Below are positions 42,879 to 50,154 of a DNA stretch of 64,000 nt, one piece after another. Where the stretch lies: positions 62,001-126,000 of the forward strand of contig NZ_DASVSF010000011.1 of assembly GCF_036388275.1 (NCBI RefSeq), written 5' to 3'. The translations under genes were made by a program, and so were the position numbers. Numbering within the stretch: the first letter of the stretch is position 1; each line of letters opens with the position of its first letter. The notes under the pieces are model-generated. The model was not told the origin of the DNA. It ran no database searches and saw nothing but the letters and a program-made list of their open reading frames with translations. This DNA comes from Longimicrobium sp. (lineage in GTDB: Bacteria; Gemmatimonadota; Gemmatimonadetes; Longimicrobiales; Longimicrobiaceae).

Positions 42879-43814
42879 TTGACCGCACCTGGCACCCTGA
42901 TCAACCTCGCCGCGCCCCTTATCCCGGGGTGGCGGATCGTGCGCCCGCTTTCCAGTGGGGCGCAGGCGCACACGTATGTCGTCGCGCCGGCGGACCGTCC
43001 CCACGACGAGTGCGGCGTGGCCAAGGTGATGCGGCTGACCGCGCTGGAGGGGCATCCCCTCTCGATCGAAGGGCAGCGCTGGCGGATGGAGCGCGAGGTA
43101 GCGGCCCTGGAGTCGCTGGCGCGGGCGGAGTGCCCGGGCGTGGTGCGGCTGCTGGACCACGGGTCGGCCACGGCGAACACGGAGCAGGGGTGGATGGTGA
43201 TGCGGCGGCACGAGACGGCCGCGCGCTGGTTCGACGGCAGCACCTTCTGCTACGCCGAGCGCTTCCGTGGCCGCGTTTCGAGGGTGATGGGCTTCGCCGA
43301 GTCCCTGGCCCGCACCCTTTGCGTCATGCACGGGCGGCCGCAGCCCATCGTGCACCGCGACCTGCACTTGGGCAACCTGCTGATGGACTGCGTGGGCGGC
43401 CCGCCCGTGCTGGCCGACTTCGGGATCGCGCACGTGGCGGGGTTCGCGGACCGGCCTGAGGGCGACCCCGTGCGGTCCGGCGCCTGGCACTGGCGCCCGC
43501 CGGAGCTGGACGCGGGCGACCCAGGCTCCCCCGCGTCGGACGTGTTCATGCTGGGCGGGCTGGTGTTCGAGGCGCTGTCCGGCGGGTTCGTGCTCCCGCC
43601 GGCCGAAGAGTGGGCCGGACGCTCGCCGCACGACGCCCACGACCACCACCTGGGCCGCTGGACCACGGATTTCCGCATCCCAATGGTGCACCAGCTTTTG
43701 CACCGGCTGCTCACGTTGAACCCCGCCGAGCGCCTGTGCGCCACCGAGGTGGCCGAGCGCTGCCGCGAGATCCGCCTGGCCGGCACCCGACGCGCGATCC
43801 CGATCGCCGCGTAG
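42879..43814 (+). CDS. Serine/threonine protein kinase-like protein with atypical catalytic loop
   Basis: 311 residues from the TTG at 42879, chosen because AGGAG lies 8 bases upstream; no ATG fits. A single kinase domain: weak glycine loop (LSSGAQAHTYVV), nucleotide Lys in CGVAKVMRL, Glu in WRMEREVAALESL, catalytic loop IVHRDLHLGNLL (His where most Ser/Thr kinases have Lys, as in some ABC1/lipopolysaccharide-type kinases), DFG in LADFGIAH, APE-like RPPELDAGD, and DVFMLGGLVFEALSG. No membrane or sensor domain. Stands alone behind the toxin-antitoxin operon. Confidence 0.8.
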   Translation: MTAPGTLINLAAPLIPGWRIVRPLSSGAQAHTYVVAPADRPHDECGVAKVMRLTALEGHPLSIEGQRWRMEREVAALESLARAECPGVVRLLDHGSATANTEQGWMVMRRHETAARWFDGSTFCYAERFRGRVSRVMGFAESLARTLCVMHGRPQPIVHRDLHLGNLLMDCVGGPPVLADFGIAHVAGFADRPEGDPVRSGAWHWRPPELDAGDPGSPASDVFMLGGLVFEALSGGFVLPPAEEWAGRSPHDAHDHHLGRWTTDFRIPMVHQLLHRLLTLNPAERLCATEVAERCREIRLAGTRRAIPIAA

Positions 43815-43839
43815 GACAGTGGCGATCCGAAGCGAAAGA

Positions 43840-43877
43840 GGCCGGGCCCAGCACATCGCTGGACCCGGCCTTTCTCG
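43840..43877 (+). terminator. Intrinsic terminator after the kinase gene
   Basis: GGCCGGG-C-CCAGC (43840-43852) pairs with GCTGG-A-CCCGGCC (43858-43870), one C-A mismatch, followed by TTTCTCGT. About 25 bases past the stop. Confidence 0.8.
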
Positions 43878-43953
43878 TATCACCGTAACGGAACTTCCGG
43901 ATACGCAAAACGCCGGACCAGGCGATTGCCCGGTCCAGCGTAGCGTACAACTA

Positions 43954-44324
43954 TGGAGCTGGCGGGAGTCGAACCCGCGTCCGCCTACAGATCCCCCGCA
44001 GCGTCTACGTGCGTATCCCCCTGTTTCTTTCTCCTCGCTCGCTCATCGGCCAGAGAGAGGCCCATCGCGAACCAGCCGTGAAAGTCTCGCCTGCGCCGTC
44101 ACGGCGCCAAACGCAGGCCAGCTAGCTTTTATCGACGCTCATCGGCCCGCCACTAGCGGGGCTGACCGACAAACGGGAGGTAAGGAGCCGTTAAGACTCT
44201 ACTTACGCAGCCAGGGCGAAGTTATCGTTCGCGGTTACACGTTTCCCGGAGGTTTAACGAGTGCTCCGAGCACCTCGGCACGCAGCCACGGCTTCACCAT
44301 ACACGTCGAAACCATGACAGCCCC
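43954..44324 (-). ncRNA. ssrA: tmRNA
   Basis: About 371 nt on the minus strand. The 5' end GGGGCTGT.ATGG starts at 44324; the 3' end carries the T-arm (GCGGGTTCGACTCCCGC) and pairs CAGCTCC with GGGGCTG, leaving the A discriminator; CCA is not encoded. The tag reading frame (44232-44203) is GCG AAC GAT AAC TTC GCC CTG GCT GCG TAA, giving tag ANDNFALAA behind the Ala that is carried in. Works with SmpB to rescue stalled ribosomes and mark proteins for ClpXP/AP. End points are set by pairing and may be off by a few bases. Confidence 0.96.
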
Positions 44325-44625
44325 ATGACCCATATTTTCAACCGACGCCACTAATCTAACGGCCCCTGCCCCGGCTGTCAATCCTCTTGCCGCGCAACGA
44401 CTTACGCGCGGTGTCACCTCGCGTGGCGGCCATCCGTCCCTCTCGGCGGACACATCCGCGCCGGCCTGGATGTCCACATCCGGCCTCGGATTCCCGAAAA
44501 CGCTGGTGAATCCTCGCAATTGGTTACCATCCAACGACTTCGGCCCATCGCTTGCCAAACTGGGCGGGCACATCCGCTCCGCCGAACGGTCGGCGGACGG
44601 GCATCAACCAGTAGTGGAAAGCACG
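44325..44625. other. Intergenic region between ssrA and the barrel-protein gene
   Basis: 301 bases with no gene. Should contain both divergent promoters; an AT-rich patch (44330-44358) lies just upstream of ssrA, but no convincing -35/-10 pair is visible on either strand. Confidence 0.5.
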
Positions 44626-45201
44626 ATGAGAAAGAGCTTGTTCGCGGGCGTAGCGCTGGCCTTGGCGGTGGTTGCGAGTGACGCGGCGGCCCAGTCGCCG
44701 GTTCCGTTTTCGCTGGAGGGCCGCGTGGACTATGCGGCGCCCACCGGTGACTTCGGCGACGTGATGGAAGAGGGGCACAGCTTCAGCGGCGGCGTGTCCG
44801 TCGGCATTTCGCCGGGGCTGGGCGTGTACGGCAGCTTCAGCCAGACGCGCTTCGGCACCGACCTGGGCGAGGACGGCGACAACGCCGACGCCATCGACCA
44901 GGGATTCTCGGCCGGGCTGACGACCGCCCTGCCCCGCTTTGCGGGCGTCGCGCCGTGGGTGGGCGTTGGCGCGGTGTTCCACCAGCTGGAGATCGGCGGC
45001 AACGACGATGGCATCGACGAGGACATCGGCTTCGAGGTGGGCGGCGGCCTGGCGCTGAGCCTGGCCCGCAACGTCCGCCTTACGCCCGGCGTCGGCTACC
45101 GTCGCTACGCCACCGAGGTTTCCGGCCTGGGCGGCCTGGTGGAGAGTGAGCTGGACGTGGAGTACTTCACGGCCGGCATCGGGCTGAACATCGCTTTCTG
45201 A
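44626..45201 (+). CDS. Outer-membrane beta-barrel protein
   Basis: 191 residues with signal peptide (LFAGVALALAVVASDAAAQ). The rest alternates hydrophobic and polar residues in strand-turn units (FSLEGRVDYAAPTGDFGDVM, GVYGSFSQTRFGTDLGEDGD, APWVGVGAVFHQLEIGGNDD, RLTPGVGYRRYATEVSGLGG) and ends in aromatic F (TAGIGLNIAF), as in small eight-strand porin-like barrels. Function unknown. A terminator follows. Confidence 0.78.
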   Translation: MRKSLFAGVALALAVVASDAAAQSPVPFSLEGRVDYAAPTGDFGDVMEEGHSFSGGVSVGISPGLGVYGSFSQTRFGTDLGEDGDNADAIDQGFSAGLTTALPRFAGVAPWVGVGAVFHQLEIGGNDDGIDEDIGFEVGGGLALSLARNVRLTPGVGYRRYATEVSGLGGLVESELDVEYFTAGIGLNIAF

Positions 45202-45220
45202 GCGACGGCACCGGTTCGTG

Positions 45221-45254
45221 AAGCGGCCCCGGGCATCCCTGCCCGGGGCCGCTT
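45221..45254 (+). terminator. Terminator between convergent genes
   Basis: Perfect 14-bp stem AAGCGGCCCCGGGC / GCCCGGGGCCGCTT, loop ATCCCT. Separates the barrel-protein gene (45201) from the helicase gene (45260); the minus side of the stem lies beyond the helicase stop. Confidence 0.8.
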
Positions 45255-45259
45255 CTGCA

Positions 45260-48200
45260 TCAAGAACAGGCAAGCGATCGCGTCCTCACCGTCATCTGTA
45301 TGGGCGTGCCGTCGGGAGCGGGCATCTCCAGCTGCCGTACGCTCCGGAAGTGCGCGGGATAGCCCTTGATGGCCATCGAATCCGTCATCACCTGCTCGTC
45401 GCCCGGAAGGGTGCGCAGGATCTCGTCGCTCATGAACACGATCAGCTTGGCGCGTGGCCTGGTGATGGACACGTTGAAACGGTTGGGGTTCAACAGGAAC
45501 TCCGCCTCACGCTCGACGTACTCGCGATCCGCCACCGAGTACGAAACCATGATCAGCTCGCGCTCGTTCCCCTGCATCCGCTCGACGGTGTCTACCACGG
45601 GCAGCTCGTCGCGCGGCCACCCGCCCGCGATCAGCTCGCCAAGGATCGCCGAGTTCTGCGCGCGGTGGGGGGCGATGACGGCCAGCGCGTGCGACCGGAA
45701 GCGCTCGGCCGTGTAGGCATCGCCCGTCCCCGGGTCCATCATCCCCGTGCGCGCCAGCCGAGCGATACGGGCGACGAGGCCCGCCTCGAACGGGTTGCGC
45801 ACGGTGGCGCGAAATCCCTCGTACGAGCAGAAGACGACGGCGTCCTCGGGCCGCAGGAACACGTCCCACAGCAGCGCGTCCATCGGATCGGCCGGGGCCG
45901 CATCGGTCGAGAGGGAGAGTCGCCGGTCGGGGTCCATCGACACGAAGCCCGGATAGAACAGGCGCCGAGGCCAGCGGACCAGGGCGCGGTTCATCCGGCG
46001 GCTTTCGCGCAGCGCAATCCGCCCGAAGTGCCCCGCGAAGTGGGTGAACGCCGAGCCGAAGAGCGTCTCTTCGCGCGGATAGCTGCCGTGCAGGATGGGC
46101 GCGAGCTGCCGGTCGTCGCCGCACAGCACCACGCGCCCGCCGCGGCGGATGGACGACAGGGCGATGAGCGCGTCCGGCACCTTCATCTGCGACGCCTCGT
46201 CGATCACGATCACGTCGAACAGCGAGCGGATGGGGATCTCCGGGCCAGATTCCTTCTCCGTCTCCGCGCGGTTGATGTCGCGCATCTGCTTCCACAGCGA
46301 CCACACGGTGGAGCCGACGACCACGGGCATGCCGTCTGCGGCCACGGCGTCCAGCTCCCTCGGTAGATGGTCGTCGCGGATGACGTCGACGTCGAGCCCC
46401 GCCAGGTCCTCGTCCGCCTCGCTCCCCCGTCCCGCCAGCTTGACCGCGCGCAGGGGCGATTCGATCCCGGCCGACTCGAGCTCCCGCGCCACCGTGGCCA
46501 GCACGTTGACGATGGCGCGGTGCGTGGCGGCGGTCACCAGCATCCGCAGCGGGCGCCCCGCCCGGCGCGCCGCCGCCGCCATGCCGATGAGCATCCACGC
46601 CAGCAGGTACGTCTTTCCCGTCCCCGGCGGACCCCATACGACACTGACCGCACGCTCGAAGACCGCTCGCCACGCCACCTCCTGCTCGGCGTTCAGCGCG
46701 TAGCCGCGGTTGGCTAGCGCCGGGGCGATCGCATCCGCCCAGCCCGCGTCCGCGTCCAGCGGAGCGACCCAGTCCGGCGGCACGATTCCGTGCAGCGCAT
46801 CCAGCGCGAACTCGCTCTGCCCCGCGCCGTCGGCCAGGGCGCGAAGGCTGGCGACCACGCGGCGGGTGTTGAAGTCTACCGAGGCGCGGTCCAGGACGCA
46901 GACGCGGTCCAGGTCCAGCAGCGGGGCCCTGGCCAGCCGGTCCGTCTCCAACTTCTCCCACGTGAGGTCCGACGCCAGTGTCACGCGGGGCGGCGACGCG
47001 GCCAGGTCGTAGTCGATCAGCTCCACCATCAGCTTGCGGCGAAGCCAGGGCTTTACATCCGTTTCCGCCAGCGTGCGCCCATCGTCGTTCGTCAGCACCA
47101 GGGCAAAGTCGCCAGGGCGAAACTTGGCCTCGCGGCAGGCCTCGTCGAACTCGAAGACGGCGTGGCCGTTGGGCAGCACCTGCACCTTGTTGAGCCCCGC
47201 GATACACTCGAAGCGTCGCGCGCGGTCCGCCGTGGGCAGCGCGTGAAGCTGGCGGATGGACACGGATTCCTCCGCCGCCTCGGCCAGGGTGAACAGGCGA
47301 AGCTGCTCCAGTGTGGGGTTCTGGATGGGCCCCGCGCCGTCCGCCGCCGCGCCGAAGCCCGCGTCCAACCGCAGCATGGGGTCGCGCCGCTTGGCCGCAT
47401 GGTCGCGGATGGCGCGGATCACCGAATCGACAGCGGCCAATTTTGATTCCACCGTGCGGACGATCTCGGCGCGCACCTCACCCGGCTCCTGGACCGCTCC
47501 CCCGGCGCGGTGCGGGCGCGCGTTCCACACGTTGTGGATGCGCTCGAACGCCACCTGGCTGCTGAGCGGCCAGCCGTAGTCGCCACGCGGAGCGTGCGTC
47601 CACGCGGCTTCCACGGGCGTCAGCGCACCGGAGACCCCCGCCAAGTCCCAGGCGTAGGGCACCGGCAGGGCGAAGAGCTCGGAGACCACGTCCAGCACCA
47701 CCGTCCCCGGCGGGGCCGCGCCCGCGTCGCCCGGAAACAGGATGCGCGCGATGCCGGCCATCCCCGGCTGCGTCCCGGGGTCCCCCAGGTGCCGCTGAAG
47801 GCAGTCGCGCAGCAGCTCGGCCTCGCCGCGGTCCCACAAGTAGAAGTGCACCGGCCGCGGCGCCCGCCCCGGGAGGAATCCATCCTCCCGCTGCTCCGTC
47901 TCCGCCCGCGCGACCACCTCCCCGGCGCGCAGCAGGAAGCGGCCGAGCATCGCGCGTTCGGCGGCCTCGGTCCCCGCTGCGGAAACGAAGACTTCGGCAG
48001 CGCCGCGGAGCGAATCACCCTGCCCGGCGCGCAGGCCCAGTGCGAACACCGTCCCGCTGACCGGATCGCCCTCGGCGGAGAGCAGCACGCGGACGCGCTC
48101 GGCCACCGGCATGCGAAAGCTCTGCTTCTCCGCCGGAACCAGTTTCTGATAGTCCAGCGCCTGCACCCGCTTCTTCAGGGTGGTTTCGGCGGATTCCAGG

Positions 48201-49153
48201 GCGTGGCAGCCGGCGTAGACGCCCTTCCTGAACTCGGCCTTGCGCAGCTCGCGGACGGAGCGGATGCCGCGCGCCCTCAGCTCGCGCCCGGCGAGCGGCG
48301 TCAGGCCCACCACGCGGCTGAGCCGGTCGCCCCGGTCCGCCTCGGCGCGGCAGTGGTGGAAGAACGTGCACGACGTGCAGCGCGGACGCAGGTGCCAGTC
48401 GACCTCCGCCGGGGCGACGGCGGCCACGCGGGGCAGCTCGTCGCGGAGGAATTTCTCGACGTGGTGGCGGTACGCGGCCAGGGAGAACCGCTTGGGACCG
48501 CGCGAGCCGCGGGTCCACAGCCATCCCCAGCGCGTCTCCACCGCGGCATCGATCCCTTCCGCGCGGCAGATCTCCTCGAGCAGCACCGTGTAGAACGCCA
48601 CCTGCGCGTAGTGCTGCAGGGTGCCCTCGCGGCTCCACTTGATGTCGGCCACGCCCAGCATCAGCCGCCCGCGCCGGTCCCGTCCGATGCGCACGAGGTC
48701 CGGCTGGGCGGGCGCGATCTCCACCTCGGCCGGGAAGCCGAAGCGCGCCGCGAACGCTGCCCGATCCACGATGCGAAGTTCCGGCTGAACGAGCCACAGG
48801 CAGTCGCCGGGATCGCGCAGCGCATCCACAAGCGCGTCGTACGGCAGCCGCGCGGCGGTGCCCCGCTCGTCGCGGCCCGCGAACCGTACGCGGCCGCCGT
48901 GGCGATCGATCAGCCGCTGCAGCGCGTGCCGCTCCCACCGGAGGCCCGCCTGCGTCAGCAGCCCCATCCCGGGACGCTGGCCGACGAGCGGGCCGCGCGT
49001 CGGATCGGCGTTGGGCGCGGGCACCTCGCCGCCGCGAAGGGCACGCGGCACCATCTCCCACCGCAGCTGGCGGTCGCAGCTGAAGCGGAAGTACTGGGAG
49101 ACGAGGGTGCCGGTCAGCCGGAGGTCGGCGACAACGGGACGGGCGAGGGACAA
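45260..49153 (-). CDS. Nuclease-helicase fusion (Cas4/Dna2-type PD-(D/E)XK with Fe-S cysteines plus SF1 helicase)
   Basis: 1297 residues from a TTG at 49153. N-terminal nuclease: Asp152 (QPDLV), DIK at 170-172, Q-x3-Y at 184-188 (HYAQVAFYTVLL), with four cysteines arranged as in Cas4/Dna2/TM0106 proteins: one early (C26 in SCDRQLRW) and C259-x2-C262-x5-C268 (CTSCTFFHHC), suited to a 4Fe-4S cluster. A middle region of about 500 residues without clear family follows. C-terminal SF1 helicase: Walker A VVWGPPGTGKTYLL (about 841), Walker B VIVIDEASQ (about 983), GDDRQLAPI, VERMQGNERELIMVSY and NVSITRPRAKLIVF. Probably processes DNA ends or flaps. It has no CRISPR or other defence neighbours. No ribosome site precedes the TTG; octamer repeats do. 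Confidence 0.88.
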   Translation of the reverse strand: MSLARPVVADLRLTGTLVSQYFRFSCDRQLRWEMVPRALRGGEVPAPNADPTRGPLVGQRPGMGLLTQAGLRWERHALQRLIDRHGGRVRFAGRDERGTAARLPYDALVDALRDPGDCLWLVQPELRIVDRAAFAARFGFPAEVEIAPAQPDLVRIGRDRRGRLMLGVADIKWSREGTLQHYAQVAFYTVLLEEICRAEGIDAAVETRWGWLWTRGSRGPKRFSLAAYRHHVEKFLRDELPRVAAVAPAEVDWHLRPRCTSCTFFHHCRAEADRGDRLSRVVGLTPLAGRELRARGIRSVRELRKAEFRKGVYAGCHALESAETTLKKRVQALDYQKLVPAEKQSFRMPVAERVRVLLSAEGDPVSGTVFALGLRAGQGDSLRGAAEVFVSAAGTEAAERAMLGRFLLRAGEVVARAETEQREDGFLPGRAPRPVHFYLWDRGEAELLRDCLQRHLGDPGTQPGMAGIARILFPGDAGAAPPGTVVLDVVSELFALPVPYAWDLAGVSGALTPVEAAWTHAPRGDYGWPLSSQVAFERIHNVWNARPHRAGGAVQEPGEVRAEIVRTVESKLAAVDSVIRAIRDHAAKRRDPMLRLDAGFGAAADGAGPIQNPTLEQLRLFTLAEAAEESVSIRQLHALPTADRARRFECIAGLNKVQVLPNGHAVFEFDEACREAKFRPGDFALVLTNDDGRTLAETDVKPWLRRKLMVELIDYDLAASPPRVTLASDLTWEKLETDRLARAPLLDLDRVCVLDRASVDFNTRRVVASLRALADGAGQSEFALDALHGIVPPDWVAPLDADAGWADAIAPALANRGYALNAEQEVAWRAVFERAVSVVWGPPGTGKTYLLAWMLIGMAAAARRAGRPLRMLVTAATHRAIVNVLATVARELESAGIESPLRAVKLAGRGSEADEDLAGLDVDVIRDDHLPRELDAVAADGMPVVVGSTVWSLWKQMRDINRAETEKESGPEIPIRSLFDVIVIDEASQMKVPDALIALSSIRRGGRVVLCGDDRQLAPILHGSYPREETLFGSAFTHFAGHFGRIALRESRRMNRALVRWPRRLFYPGFVSMDPDRRLSLSTDAAPADPMDALLWDVFLRPEDAVVFCSYEGFRATVRNPFEAGLVARIARLARTGMMDPGTGDAYTAERFRSHALAVIAPHRAQNSAILGELIAGGWPRDELPVVDTVERMQGNERELIMVSYSVADREYVEREAEFLLNPNRFNVSITRPRAKLIVFMSDEILRTLPGDEQVMTDSMAIKGYPAHFRSVRQLEMPAPDGTPIQMTVRTRSLACS

Positions 49154-49195
49154 GTGCGTTAGTGCGTGAGTGCGGAACTACAGAGAGTGCGAGAG
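49154..49195 (-). repeat. Octamer microsatellite in the helicase leader
   Basis: AGTGCGTT, AGTGCGTG, AGTGCGGA units, then a degenerate part (GAGAGTGCGAGAGTAG), touching the TTG start of the helicase on the minus strand. Confidence 0.7.
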
Positions 49196-49289
49196 TAGGT
49201 GTCTCGCGAGCCGCGGTTACAGTGTGCGCATCGTACACCGCAGGCGCGGCGAGGGTCAAGCGGCATTCTTGGGAGCTTCGGCCCTGCCG

Positions 49290-49339
49290 GGCGAATAAAT
49301 TCGCTGCAACAAGAACACGAAGTCCGCCTGCGCGGACTG
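49290..49339 (+). repeat. Two-hairpin element, copy H
   Basis: Hairpin 1 GCGAATaaATTCGC (49291-49304), linker of 16 nt with GCAAC and ACACGA, hairpin 2 AGTCCGC-CTGC-GCGGACT (49321-49338). Loop AA instead of GA. Confidence 0.85.
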
Positions 49340-49410
49340 GCTGACTTTCGTGCTCCCGTTACCGGCTGGCGCGACCGTGTTCGAGTCCACACCCCACCAC
49401 CCGCGTGGTG

Positions 49411-49449
49411 AAGCCCCGAATCGGACGGCGACGTCCCGTGTCGGGGCTT
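49411..49449. repeat. Orphan hairpin related to 11468-11508
   Basis: AAGCCCCGA pairs with TCGGGGCTT and GGACG with CGTCC inside. Read in reverse it matches the hairpin near the fasciclin gene (GAAGCCCCGAA, CGGGACG, TCGGGGCTT). It is not adjacent to a gene end here, so it appears to be a dispersed element. Confidence 0.6.
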
Positions 49450-49520
49450 GCCGCTGTCCGAGCGGCGGGTTCACCCCGCACCGGGACCACCATCCTGCGC
49501 ACCGGCTGGCGACGCCCCGC

Positions 49521-49569
49521 CGCACTCACGCACTCACGCACTCCCGCACTCCCGCACTCCCGCACTCAC
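49521..49569 (+). repeat. Octamer microsatellite upstream of feo
   Basis: Six to seven tandem CGCACTCA / CGCACTCC octamers, opposite orientation to the copy at 49154. Confidence 0.8.
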
Positions 49570-49613
49570 TGCCTTGCGTTTCCGCCCGGCCGTGCCTATC
49601 TTCGACAGCCGGT

Positions 49614-49628
49614 TGAAACTGATTCTCA
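49614..49628 (+). promoter_or_regulatory. Fur-box-like site and candidate promoter of the feo operon
   Basis: TGAAACT-G-ATTCTCA fits the 7-1-7 Fur-box model TGATAAT-N-ATTATCA at 11 of 14 positions. It lies 24-38 bases before the feoA start. A promoter may precede it: TTGCGT (49574-49579), 17 nt, TATCTT (49597-49602). Binding here would block transcription when iron is plentiful. A DtxR/IdeR-type site is the alternative reading. Confidence 0.55.
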
Positions 49629-49651
49629 CCCGCAGCTACACACGCTGGCTG

Positions 49652-49927
49652 ATGCTCTCGCGCTTGTTCCGGAAGAAGGCGGCCCCCGAGGCCCCGTGCG
49701 TCGAGTGCCCGCTGGCCGCCTGCGCCACCGGCTGCAAGGCGTCGGTGCTGCGGATGGAGTGCCCCATCGACGACGCGCACCGGCTGCGCGGCATGGGGCT
49801 GTTCGAGGGCACGTGCGTGCAGGTGATCGACTCGCGCAACGGCATGCTGCTGGAGGTAAAGGGCTCGCGGCTGGCGCTGGGAGAGGGCCTGGCGTCGTCC
49901 ATCAAGGTCCTTCCGCTGGCCTCCTGA
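49652..49927 (+). CDS. feoA: FeoA-domain protein with N-terminal cysteine cluster
   Basis: 91 residues from ATG 49652. Residues 1-30 hold five cysteines (CVECPLAACATGC, then MECP), an unusual addition. The remaining 60 are the SH3-like FeoA fold: DDAHRLRGMGLFEGTCVQVI, GMLLEVKGSRLALGEGLASS, KVLPL. First gene of the ferrous iron uptake operon; FeoA assists FeoB at the inner membrane. The Cys cluster might bind iron or a cofactor (inference). Confidence 0.85.
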   Translation: MLSRLFRKKAAPEAPCVECPLAACATGCKASVLRMECPIDDAHRLRGMGLFEGTCVQVIDSRNGMLLEVKGSRLALGEGLASSIKVLPLAS

Positions 49928-49931
49928 ACGG

Positions 49932-50153
49932 GTGAAGAAGCTGTCGGACCTGTCTCCCGGCGACCGCGGGCGGGTGACGAAGATGGGCGGCGACCCCGAG
50001 GCGCTGCGCCGGCTGATGGAAATGGGGCTGATGCGCGGCACCGCCGTCGAGGTGGTGCGGCGCGCCCCGCTGGGAGACCCGCTGGAGGTGAAGGTGCGCG
50101 GGTTCATGCTGACGCTGCGCCGAAGCGAGGCGGAGCACATCGAAGTGGAGTAG
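49932..50153 (+). CDS. feoA: FeoA, second copy
   Basis: 73 residues, GTG start four bases after the previous stop. Plain FeoA: SDLSPGDRGRVTKMGGDPEA, LRRLMEMGLMRGTAVEVVRR, APLGDPLEVKVRGFMLTLRR. No cysteines. Ends one base before the feoB start. Confidence 0.92.
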   Translation: MKKLSDLSPGDRGRVTKMGGDPEALRRLMEMGLMRGTAVEVVRRAPLGDPLEVKVRGFMLTLRRSEAEHIEVE

Positions 50154-50154
50154 G

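Larger units (their letters stand above)
49196..49651. other. Gene-free region between helicase and feo operon
   Basis: About 456 bases holding a two-hairpin element (49290-49339), an orphan hairpin (49411-49449), a second octamer array (49521-49569) and, near the end, the feo promoter/Fur-box region. Confidence 0.65.

Noticed and set aside
44324..44625. tRNA genes near ssrA
   Set aside because: No cloverleaf with T-loop GTTCRA could be found outside the tmRNA.
45260..49153. cas4 of a CRISPR system
   Set aside because: The nuclease domain is Cas4/Dna2-like, but it is fused to a helicase and no array or other cas gene is present.
47510..49162. 550-codon plus-strand frame opposite the nuclease domain
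   Set aside because: Shadow of the helicase gene: no protein-like motif and high Arg/Gly/Pro content.
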